Below are positions 1-7,161 of a DNA stretch of 55,314 nucleotides, piece by piece. This DNA comes from Actinomycetota bacterium (GTDB lineage Bacteria; Actinomycetota; Coriobacteriia; Anaerosomatales; JAENZW01). Made by a program: the position numbers and the translations under genes. The stretch is from assembly GCA_016841065.1 (NCBI GenBank), contig JAENZW010000003.1:1-55314 (forward strand), in the 5' to 3' direction. The notes under the pieces were generated by a model, which was not told the origin of the DNA, ran no database searches, and was given only the letters and a program-made list of their open reading frames with translations. How positions within the stretch are numbered: position 1 is the stretch's first letter; each line of letters begins with the position of its first letter.

Positions 1-72
1 GACCGACCCCAGGGCGACCGGGATCGGCCCAGCCGCGACGGCGACAGCCGCAAGCCCCGCCGTCGGCACTAG
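1..72 (+). CDS. C-terminal tail of an upstream gene, probably polynucleotide phosphorylase (partial)
   Basis: The first frame is open from base 1 to a TAG at 70-72 and encodes 23 residues made almost only of Arg, Asp, Ser, Pro and Gly, ending in RRRH. A tail of this kind after an S1 domain is common at the C-terminus of actinobacterial PNPase. pnp is also a frequent neighbour of an M16 protease gene and dapB. A hairpin follows 22 bases after the stop. The 5' part lies outside the window, so the identity rests on composition and context only; any protein with a basic disordered tail would fit. Confidence 0.4.
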   Translation, partial: DRPQGDRDRPSRDGDSRKPRRRH

Positions 73-94
73 CTCTCGCGACGCACACAAGACT

Positions 95-122
95 AGAGGG
101 CGGGCCAACCGGTCCGCCCTCT
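95..122 (+). terminator. Hairpin terminator after the upstream gene
   Basis: AGAGGGCGGGCC and GGTCCGCCCTCT form a 12-bp stem (one G-U pair) with an AACC loop. There is no clear T-tract, so it may be a weak or U-less terminator of the type common in high-GC bacteria. Confidence 0.6.
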
Positions 123-181
123 CGCGTTACCGGGGCAGGCGCCAGTACTTCAGATCGCGTGCTTGAACCGGAGATGCAGGC

Positions 182-187
182 TACAAT
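182..187 (+). promoter_or_regulatory. Possible -10 element for the M16 protease gene
   Basis: TACAAT lies 45 bases before the ATG of the protease gene. TTGAAC at 163-168 is only 13 bases upstream, too close for a normal -35, so only the -10 is suggestive. Confidence 0.3.
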
Positions 188-232
188 CGTCTGACCTGCC
201 GCAACCCGTCGTATCTGCGAAGTGGAGACACC

Positions 233-1483
233 ATGTTCTATCGGAAGACGATCCTCGAGAACGGTGTCACCGTCCTCACGGAACATATGGACACCGTCCG
301 CTCTGTTGCCCTCGGGATATGGTTCGCCGTGGGGAGCAGGGACGAGATTCCCTCTGAGGCCGGCATGTCTCACTTCATGGAGCACATGATGTTCAAAGGG
401 ACACCGACTCGAACTGCGGCCCAGATCTCAGAGACCTTCGACGGTCTCGGAGCAGAGCTCAACGCCTTCACGTCGAAGGAGTACACCTGCTACTACGCGC
501 GTCTCGTCGACGAACACGTGCCCACCGCACTCGAAGTTCTCTCCGATATGGTCGTAGGCTCGCTGCTTGATGACGAGGCCTGCCAAAGCGAGCGTGAGGT
601 GGTCATCGAGGAGATTGCCCGCATGGAGGACACCCCCGACGACCGGATCCACGAACTCTTCGGCCATACCCTTTGGCCCGAGCATCCCATCGGGTTGCCC
701 ATCCTCGGCAATCGGGGGACCGTGGGTGGATTCGATCACACGCAGTCGGTCGCGTTCCGCCAGCGCCACTACCTGACCGGCAACTGCGTCGTCGCTGCAG
801 CCGGCAACGTCGATCATGATGCTCTCGTGTCACTCGTTCGCGATCATCTTGCTCTCCCGGAAGGTCCCCGCAGCGAGCGTCCTCACGCCGAGTCGATCGC
901 CCGCTCGCGCCTGGCGGTTCTGACGAAGGAGACCGAGCAGGCGCACATCTGCTTCGGCGGATCCTGTCTGGACTCCGGTCACCCCGACCGCTTCGCGTTC
1001 TCGATCATCGATACCGTTCTCGGTGGCGGGATGTCTTCACGTCTCTTTCAGGAGATTCGTGAGAAGAAGGGCCTCGCCTACGCCGTGTATAGCTTCCATT
1101 CGCTGTACCAGGACACCGGGCAGTTCACCGTGTACGCGGGCACACGCCCGGGCAACGCCGAACAGGTCGTTCGGCTCATTCAGACCGAAGTCGAGAAGGT
1201 GCGCGAATCCGGTGTCACCGCAGAGGAGCTCCAGCGTGCCAAGGAGTCGATCAAGGGGCACATGGTCTTGGGTCTGGAGAGCACGCGGAATCGCATGACA
1301 AGGCTCGGCAAGAACGAAACGACCGGCGGGGAGCTGCTATCGGTCGATGAGATCGTGGAACGGATCGATTCGATCTCGCAGACCGACATCAAGCGCGTTG
1401 CGAACGAGGTATTCTCGTCCGAGAAGGTCCTCGCGCTCATCGGCCCCTTTGCTGCCGACGAGCTGTCGCACCTGGTCGGCTAG
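233..1483 (+). CDS. M16 family zinc metalloprotease (processing-peptidase type)
   Basis: This 416-residue protein has the inverted zinc motif HxxEH at His47-Glu50-His51 (sequence HFMEH) in an N-terminal M16 domain. A conserved downstream Glu in the stretch EREVVIEEI would be the third zinc ligand. The second half holds the inactive M16_C domain with the family's GGGMSSRLFQEIREKKGLAY signature. Length and layout match the single-chain bacterial homologues of mitochondrial processing peptidase (YmxG/PepR-like), which degrade peptides in the cytosol. The ATG at 233 is preceded by GTGGAG at a good distance. dapB follows 47 bases downstream, the same neighbourhood as in Bacillus. The exact substrate cannot be told from sequence. 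Confidence 0.9.
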   Translation: MFYRKTILENGVTVLTEHMDTVRSVALGIWFAVGSRDEIPSEAGMSHFMEHMMFKGTPTRTAAQISETFDGLGAELNAFTSKEYTCYYARLVDEHVPTALEVLSDMVVGSLLDDEACQSEREVVIEEIARMEDTPDDRIHELFGHTLWPEHPIGLPILGNRGTVGGFDHTQSVAFRQRHYLTGNCVVAAAGNVDHDALVSLVRDHLALPEGPRSERPHAESIARSRLAVLTKETEQAHICFGGSCLDSGHPDRFAFSIIDTVLGGGMSSRLFQEIREKKGLAYAVYSFHSLYQDTGQFTVYAGTRPGNAEQVVRLIQTEVEKVRESGVTAEELQRAKESIKGHMVLGLESTRNRMTRLGKNETTGGELLSVDEIVERIDSISQTDIKRVANEVFSSEKVLALIGPFAADELSHLVG

Positions 1484-1530
1484 ACGGCAATCCGGGACAT
1501 TCCGCCCGGTGCGCACTGAAGGAGGCTCAC

Positions 1531-2316
1531 GTGGTAGATGTACTCGTCACCGGCGCAGGTGGCCGGATGGGGCGTGAAGTAGTCAAGGCAGTCACCGAGT
1601 CGGACGGCATGCGCGTAGTCGCGGCCGTCGATCCGGGATGCCCTGACGTCTCCATAAGCGACGGCGCGTGCGGAGAGTACATCTGCCGGTCGGACCTCGC
1701 CGAGGCGATTCGAGAGACCTCGCCCGACGTCATGGTCGACTTCACACGTCCGGATGTTGTCGAGGACAACCTTCGTACGGCACTGGCCGCTGGAGTCGAT
1801 TGCGTCGTCGGTACCACGGGAATATCCACCGAGACCCTCTCTGAGATTGCCCAAACGGCTCCTTCCGGCACCTGTCTGTTTGTGGCCCCCAACTTCGCCA
1901 TTGGCGCCGTTCTCATGATGCAATTCGCCGCCCAGGCTGCGAGGTACTTGCCGCATGTCGAGATCATCGAGCTTCATCACGATCGAAAGCTCGATGCACC
2001 GAGCGGGACGGCGATCCGCACCGCCGGGCTGATTGCTGCCGCCAGGGAAGAGACACCTGTCTCACCCGGACGTGAGACCGAGGTGGCGGACGGTGCCCGC
2101 GGAGCCATCCTTGATGGCATCAGCGTCCACTCGGTGAGGCTACCGGGCCTTGTCGCACATCAGGAAGTGCTCTTCGGCGGACAAGGCCAGACGCTTTCGA
2201 TCCGTCACGATTCGATCGATCGCACGTCGTTCATGCCAGGGGTCGTCCTCGCCGCAAGGCGTGTTGGCGCACTCTCGGGTCTCGTGATCGGTCTTGAGTC
2301 CCTTCTGGAGGACTGA
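1531..2316 (+). CDS. dapB: 4-hydroxy-tetrahydrodipicolinate reductase
   Basis: This 261-residue enzyme reduces 4-hydroxy-tetrahydrodipicolinate to tetrahydrodipicolinate with NAD(P)H in the lysine/DAP pathway. Visible marks are the N-terminal nucleotide-binding loop GAGGRMGR and the family signature ELHHDRKLDAPSGTA, which holds the catalytic His pair and the Lys that contacts substrate. The start is GTG at 1531, with GGAGG at 1521-1525 giving ideal spacing. lysC begins 2 bases after the stop, so the two are translationally coupled, and dapA follows. The product tetrahydrodipicolinate is the substrate of DapL encoded at 25443. Confidence 0.97.
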   Translation: MVDVLVTGAGGRMGREVVKAVTESDGMRVVAAVDPGCPDVSISDGACGEYICRSDLAEAIRETSPDVMVDFTRPDVVEDNLRTALAAGVDCVVGTTGISTETLSEIAQTAPSGTCLFVAPNFAIGAVLMMQFAAQAARYLPHVEIIELHHDRKLDAPSGTAIRTAGLIAAAREETPVSPGRETEVADGARGAILDGISVHSVRLPGLVAHQEVLFGGQGQTLSIRHDSIDRTSFMPGVVLAARRVGALSGLVIGLESLLED

Positions 2317-2318
2317 GT

Positions 2319-3560
2319 ATGCCGAGTCCGGCACGAACCGTAGTCGTGATGAAATACGGCGGGACCTCGGTGGCCACGCCCGAGGGACGAAACGCAATCG
2401 CACGGCGGGTGATTGAAGCGCAGGAGCAGGAGATGTCTCCCGTCGTCGTCGTGTCCGCGATGGGCCGCGCCGGTGCTCCGTACGCCACGGATACCCTGCT
2501 CGGGCTCGTAGCCGGGCTTCCTTCCGACGACAGAGAAGCCGACCTGTTGGTCGGCTGCGGCGAGATTGTGTCGGCCGTCGTTGTCGCACACGAACTTCGA
2601 GCTGCCGGAGTCGACGCGCGGGCGTTCACGGGACCGGAAGCCGGCATAGCGACCGACGGAGTCCACAGGAACGCTGCCGTCACGGAGATTCACCCGGGAC
2701 CGCTCCTTTCGGCAATCGAAGCCGGCGTCTGTCCGGTCGTCGCTGGCTTCCAGGGCATAGGGGAGTCCGGACGCCTCACGACACTCGGACGCGGTGGCTC
2801 CGACACGACGGCGTGCGCCCTTGGCGTGGCTCTGGGAGCCCGAGCTGTCGAGATCTACACGGACGTCGACGGTGTGATGACTGCAGACCCGCAAACATGC
2901 GAAGGAAGCGCGGTGCTTGAGACGGTGGGTGCCGACGAGCTGTTCCAGATGGCGAGGCATGGCGCCCGCGTCGTGCACACGCCCGCGGCAGAGCTCGCTC
3001 TCGCGAGCGGACTTGCTGTTCGCGTAAGGAACACGTATTCCGACCACCCCGGCACGGCGGTCACCGACATCGCATCCTACCGCCCGGACCGAGTGGCAAC
3101 AGCAGTTGCGCATGCCGATGGCGTTGCACGAATCGTCGTAGCTCTGCCTGCCCCCGAAGGGACACCGAGTCATATGTCCGCCCAAGCACGCGTGTACAGG
3201 GCGATGGCAGACGCGGGAGTTTCGCTCGACATGTTCACGCCAGCCGGCGAGACGCTTCTGTTCACGGTTGGTGAGGAACTACTCGATCGGGCCTCCGAGG
3301 TGCTGGGCGCGCTGGGCTTCACGTATCGCGCGCAAACGCAGCTGGCGAAAGTCACCCTGGTGGGCGCTGGAATGCACGGCGTTCCGGGGGTCATGGCACG
3401 GGTTGCCGAGGCACTCGTTGACGCCGGGGTGACCGTTCTTCAGAGCGCTGACAGCCATACAACGATCTCGGTACTCGTCACGTCGGATCAAGCACATCAG
3501 GCTGTCCAGGCGCTCCACACCGGCTTCGAGCTGGATTCACCGTCGTCGACCGCTACGTGA
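2319..3560 (+). CDS. lysC: Aspartate kinase
   Basis: The 413-residue protein opens with the aspartokinase signature KYGGTSV at about residues 12-18 and carries the GRGGSDTTA loop of the amino-acid kinase fold. Its C-terminal third holds two ACT domains, the usual site of feedback inhibition by lysine or threonine. It phosphorylates aspartate, the entry step to lysine, DAP, threonine and methionine. GGAGGA at 2307-2312, inside the end of dapB, serves as its ribosome site. Actinobacterial aspartokinases often make a shorter beta subunit from an internal start; I cannot confirm one here. No asd gene is seen in the window. Confidence 0.95.
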   Translation: MPSPARTVVVMKYGGTSVATPEGRNAIARRVIEAQEQEMSPVVVVSAMGRAGAPYATDTLLGLVAGLPSDDREADLLVGCGEIVSAVVVAHELRAAGVDARAFTGPEAGIATDGVHRNAAVTEIHPGPLLSAIEAGVCPVVAGFQGIGESGRLTTLGRGGSDTTACALGVALGARAVEIYTDVDGVMTADPQTCEGSAVLETVGADELFQMARHGARVVHTPAAELALASGLAVRVRNTYSDHPGTAVTDIASYRPDRVATAVAHADGVARIVVALPAPEGTPSHMSAQARVYRAMADAGVSLDMFTPAGETLLFTVGEELLDRASEVLGALGFTYRAQTQLAKVTLVGAGMHGVPGVMARVAEALVDAGVTVLQSADSHTTISVLVTSDQAHQAVQALHTGFELDSPSSTAT

Positions 3561-3627
3561 CGGCTCGATGTCCGCTGGGCCGGACCGGCGCATGTGTCAG
3601 GGCGTTGTGTCACAATACTGCACGTGA

Positions 3628-3659
3628 AAGCGGGTTCCGCGGGCGGATCGTGCCCGCTT
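3628..3659 (+). promoter_or_regulatory. Leader hairpin before dapA
   Basis: AAGCGGG (3628-3634) pairs with CCCGCTT (3653-3659), and inside it GGGC (3641-3644) can pair with GCCC (3652-3655), so two alternative stems share bases. It lies 21 bases before the dapA start. It could be a leftover terminator of lysC or a small attenuator; nothing identifies it as a known riboswitch. Confidence 0.3.
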
Positions 3660-3680
3660 GGGTCAAAGGGGAGAACAGCG

Positions 3681-4577
3681 ATGGCTGAACCTCGTTTCGG
3701 CAGAATGCTCACAGCGATGGTGACGCCGTTTGGATCGGACGGCGGCCTTGACCTTGCGCGCGCGCAGGGGCTCGCTCACCGACTTCTGGACTCCGGCACA
3801 CAGGGCCTCGTCGTTTGCGGCACCACCGGCGAGTCGCCCACCGTATTCTACGATCAGAAGATGGATCTCTTCCGCGCCGTTGTCGAGGCCGTCGCCGGCC
3901 GGGCGCCGGTCATCGCCAACGCAGGCGACAACTGTACTGACGATTCGGTTGAGTTCGCCCAGAAAGTCGTTTCTCTCGGTGTGGACGCAATCATGGCTGT
4001 CGTGCCGTACTACAACAAGCCTCCGCAGGAGGGCCTGTACCGCCATTTCCGCTCGATAGCCGAGTCGGTCGACGTGCCGGTCATCCTGTACAACATCCCA
4101 GGCCGTTGTGTGATCAACATGACTGCCGAGACGACGCTTCGCCTTGCTCGAGATGTTGAGAACATCGTCGCCGTCAAAGAAGCCAGCGGTGATCTCACCC
4201 AGATCGCTCAGATCATCGACGGCGCACCCGACGGCTTCGAGGTGCTGTCTGGCGACGACGAGATGACCTTGCCGATGATGGGACTTGGCGGCACTGGCGT
4301 GATCTCCGTCATTTCCCATGTTGCGGGACCCCGGTTCAGGGAAATGATCGACGCACAGGCTGCCGGGGATCACACTCGAGCCCTGCGAATCCACCTTGAG
4401 CTCCTTCCTTTGATGAAGGCGCTCTTCATGACCGCAAACCCGATTATGGTCAAGAAAGCCCTGGATCTTCAGGGCTTCCCCGTTGGGGGTGTCCGACTGC
4501 CTCTGGTCGATGCCAACGACGAACAGACCGCTGAACTCGTTCGAATCATGCAAGGGGTAGGAGTCCTGCCCGCATAG
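3681..4577 (+). CDS. dapA: 4-hydroxy-tetrahydrodipicolinate synthase
   Basis: DapA condenses pyruvate with aspartate semialdehyde. The 298-residue (beta/alpha)8 aldolase shows the Schiff-base Lys at about residue 166 in VKEASGD, the GTTGE substrate loop near residue 50, the VPYYNKP segment with the active-site Tyr, and YNIPGR. I take ATG 3681 (MAEPRFGRM) as the start because AGGGGAG sits just upstream and it gives the family's normal length. An in-frame start at 3594 would add 29 residues unlike any DapA. It is the third gene of a dapB-lysC-dapA group, separated from lysC by about 120 bases that contain a hairpin. Confidence 0.96.
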   Translation: MAEPRFGRMLTAMVTPFGSDGGLDLARAQGLAHRLLDSGTQGLVVCGTTGESPTVFYDQKMDLFRAVVEAVAGRAPVIANAGDNCTDDSVEFAQKVVSLGVDAIMAVVPYYNKPPQEGLYRHFRSIAESVDVPVILYNIPGRCVINMTAETTLRLARDVENIVAVKEASGDLTQIAQIIDGAPDGFEVLSGDDEMTLPMMGLGGTGVISVISHVAGPRFREMIDAQAAGDHTRALRIHLELLPLMKALFMTANPIMVKKALDLQGFPVGGVRLPLVDANDEQTAELVRIMQGVGVLPA

Positions 4578-4619
4578 GTCAAACGAACGGCAGGCCGTCC
4601 CGCTGCTTGCCTTGCAGTA

Positions 4620-4642
4620 CGAACGCGATGCCCTCGCGTTCG
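4620..4642 (+). terminator. Perfect hairpin between dapA and RNase J gene
   Basis: CGAACGCG and CGCGTTCG form a perfect 8-bp stem around a 7-base loop. CATTTC follows, which is a poor T-tract. It may end the dap transcript or sit in the RNase J leader, 33 bases before the ATG. Confidence 0.45.
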
Positions 4643-4674
4643 CATCCATTTCAAGGAGGACTGAAGCACACCAT

Positions 4675-6345
4675 ATGACACAGAAGAAGAACCGTCTCAG
4701 GGTGATTCCGCTTGGCGGGCTCGATGAGATCGGTAAGAACATGACCGTCATCGAGTACGGCAACGACATGATCGTCATCGATGCCGGCATTATGTTCCCG
4801 GACGAGGATCACCCCGGAGTAGACCTCATCCTTCCCGACTACAGCTACATCGTGAAGCGCAAGGACAAACTCCGTGGAGTAGTCATCACGCACGGTCACG
4901 AAGATCACACCGGAGCCGTGCCCTACCTACTCAAGGAAGTGGGGGAGCGGACTCCCGTCCTCGGCACTAAACTCACACTCGGTCTGATACAGGTGAAACT
5001 CGACGAACACGGCCTCAAGAAGCCGAAGCTCCGTGAGATTCGCGCCGGCGGCCACGTGAGTCTGGGTGGATTCGGACTGGACTTCCTCGCCGTGAATCAC
5101 TCCATCCCCGACGGCGTGGCGGTACTCGTGCGCACGCCCGTCGGCAACCTTCTGCATACCGGCGATTTCAAGTTCGATCAGACCCCGGTGGACGGACGTC
5201 TCACCGACTACGATATGCTCGCAAAGGCGGGCAAACAGGGTGTCATGTTGCTGATGTCTGACTCGACAAACGCCGATTCTACCGGCGTCACGAGATCGGA
5301 GTCCGAGGTTGGCGTATCGCTTCGCGAACTGATGGCGAAGGCCAAGCAGCGCGTCATTGTGGCCTCCTTCGCCAGCCACATCCACCGCGTGCAGCAAGTC
5401 TGCGATGCAGCCGTGGCATGCGGACGAAAGGTCGTTGTGACCGGTCGGTCGATGGTCAACAACACACGCATCGCCCGCCAGCTCGGCTACCTTGTCATCG
5501 CGGAAGACAACATCCTCGACGCCTTCGAGATGAGTGGGCTCGCTCCGGAGGAAATCTGCGTGTTGTCCACCGGCAGCCAGGGCGAGCCGCTATCGGCACT
5601 TGCGCGCATGGCAAACGGTGACCACCGCACGGTAGAGATCGAGGAGGGCGATACCGTCATCATCTCCGCGTCGCCGGTTCCCGGCAACGAGAAGGCCGTT
5701 TGGCGGGTCATCAACCGTCTCGCCAAGTCAGGGGCTCACGTCAAGCATAGAGGCTCCCACGACGTCCACGTCTCCGGACATGCGGCCGCGGAAGAGCTGC
5801 GCCTCATGCTCAACCTGGTCAAGCCAAAGTACTTCGTACCGATTCACGGCGAAACCCGGCATTTGCACGCCCACGCCGACATCGCACGCTCCGTGGGTGT
5901 TGCGAATGAGGACATCTTCATTCTCGAGAACGGCGATTGTCTCGAGATCACCGAGGCAGGCGCACGTACCGCGCAGCAGGTAGAGTCCGGGGTCGTGTAC
6001 GTCGACGGGCTCTCGGTCGGCGACATCGGCGATCTCGTCCTGCGCGACAGGCAGCTTCTTGCACGTGACGGCATCGCTGCCGTGGTCATCGCACTCGACA
6101 CTCAGAACGCGAAGTACGTCGGCCAGCCCGAACTTGTCACACGTGGAGTCATCCTCAACGTCGGCGAAGAAGGCATCCTTGACGACGCTCGTGCCCGTCT
6201 TACCAAGACCCTCACGAAGCTCGCCAAAGAGGGTGTGACCGACCACGCAGTCATCAAGAATGCGGTGCGGGAGTCCCTTTCACAGTTCATGTGGGAACAA
6301 CTTCGGCGTAGACCCATGATCATTCCCGTGGTCATGGAGGTCTAG
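4675..6345 (+). CDS. rnj: Ribonuclease J
   Basis: This 556-residue metallo-beta-lactamase/beta-CASP nuclease has the HGHEDHTGA metal motif near residue 74. The beta-CASP part includes the SDSTNAD and SASPVPGNE segments, and the C-terminal domain is the RMMBL/RNase J type. It is a 5'-to-3' exonuclease and endonuclease in mRNA decay and rRNA maturation. ATG 4675 (MTQKKNRLR) is chosen over an in-frame ATG at 4612 because AGGAGG lies at 4654-4659 and the length fits the family. The ribosome site is 15 bases away, longer than usual. RNase Y is encoded at 16613, so both main Gram-positive-type decay nucleases are present. Confidence 0.95.
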   Translation: MTQKKNRLRVIPLGGLDEIGKNMTVIEYGNDMIVIDAGIMFPDEDHPGVDLILPDYSYIVKRKDKLRGVVITHGHEDHTGAVPYLLKEVGERTPVLGTKLTLGLIQVKLDEHGLKKPKLREIRAGGHVSLGGFGLDFLAVNHSIPDGVAVLVRTPVGNLLHTGDFKFDQTPVDGRLTDYDMLAKAGKQGVMLLMSDSTNADSTGVTRSESEVGVSLRELMAKAKQRVIVASFASHIHRVQQVCDAAVACGRKVVVTGRSMVNNTRIARQLGYLVIAEDNILDAFEMSGLAPEEICVLSTGSQGEPLSALARMANGDHRTVEIEEGDTVIISASPVPGNEKAVWRVINRLAKSGAHVKHRGSHDVHVSGHAAAEELRLMLNLVKPKYFVPIHGETRHLHAHADIARSVGVANEDIFILENGDCLEITEAGARTAQQVESGVVYVDGLSVGDIGDLVLRDRQLLARDGIAAVVIALDTQNAKYVGQPELVTRGVILNVGEEGILDDARARLTKTLTKLAKEGVTDHAVIKNAVRESLSQFMWEQLRRRPMIIPVVMEV

Positions 6346-6348
6346 CCC

Positions 6349-7149
6349 GTGGAGGTCTGGCGGGCAATCATCCTCGGCGTCGTTCAGGGCGTCGCGGAGT
6401 TCATACCGATTTCGTCGTCGGGACATCTGCGTCTCATCCAGGACGGACTAGGTTGGGGTGAGTTCGAGCTGGCTTTCGACGTCCTGCTTCACCTGGGAAC
6501 GCTTGTCGCCCTGGTGGTCTACTTCAGGGACGACCTGTGGCGGATGGCAACGTCCGCATTCTCCCGATCCCCAGGCAGAGCAACCGACCGACGTCTCGCG
6601 TGGCTCGTAGTCGCGGCCACTGTTCCGACCGGGGCCATAGGCCTGGCTGGGAACGCCTGGTTTGAGGCAGCGCCTCTCGTCTGGGTTGGTGTGGCGTTCA
6701 TGTTCACTGGTGCAGCCCTCTTCGCCGCCGAGCGCTTCTCGCGGCGACGTGTTCGGGAAGCGGCTGGACTCTCGTGGTCCTCGGCTCTGCTCGTTGGAGT
6801 GGCCCAGGGCGTGGCCATCATGCCCGGTGTCTCACGGTCGGGTGCCACAATGGCCACCGGGCTTGGCTTGGGCTTGAACCGGGAACAGGCGACACGGTTC
6901 TCGTTCCTGCTCTCCGGACCCATCATCTTGCTGGCGGGAGCCAAGAAGGCCCTCGAGCTCACTGCAGGTGGCACGACCCTGCCATCCGTGCAAGCCAGCA
7001 TCGCCGGGTTCGTCGCTGCTTCGTTGACCGGATACGTCGCCATCGCGGCACTAATGTCGTACATACGCACCCGGTCGTTCTACCCCTTCGCCGCGTACAC
7101 AACACTGCTGGGTTTGGCCGTGGTAGTCTGGCGAGTGTCGGCAGGCTAG
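6349..7149 (+). CDS. uppP: Undecaprenyl-diphosphatase
   Basis: UppP (BacA) removes a phosphate from undecaprenyl pyrophosphate so that the lipid carrier can be reused for peptidoglycan. The 266-residue membrane protein carries both family motifs: VAEFIPISSSGHL near residue 15 and MPGVSRSGATM near residue 160. About eight hydrophobic segments are visible. It starts at GTG 6349, with GGAGGT (6336-6341) inside the end of the RNase J gene, and is followed after 12 bases by ftsK. Its product can also confer bacitracin tolerance when abundant. Confidence 0.95.
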   Translation: MEVWRAIILGVVQGVAEFIPISSSGHLRLIQDGLGWGEFELAFDVLLHLGTLVALVVYFRDDLWRMATSAFSRSPGRATDRRLAWLVVAATVPTGAIGLAGNAWFEAAPLVWVGVAFMFTGAALFAAERFSRRRVREAAGLSWSSALLVGVAQGVAIMPGVSRSGATMATGLGLGLNREQATRFSFLLSGPIILLAGAKKALELTAGGTTLPSVQASIAGFVAASLTGYVAIAALMSYIRTRSFYPFAAYTTLLGLAVVVWRVSAG

Positions 7150-7161
7150 GACAGGAGCGAG

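Noticed and set aside
4620-4642. CGAAC...GTTCG pattern as an SOS box before the RNase J gene
   Set aside because: The half-sites are 13 bases apart, not 4, so LexA would not bind; it is better explained as an RNA hairpin.
3663-4790. A 375-codon minus-strand frame opposite dapA
   Set aside because: It lies fully over dapA, which has all catalytic residues; many such antisense frames arise from GC-rich codon bias.
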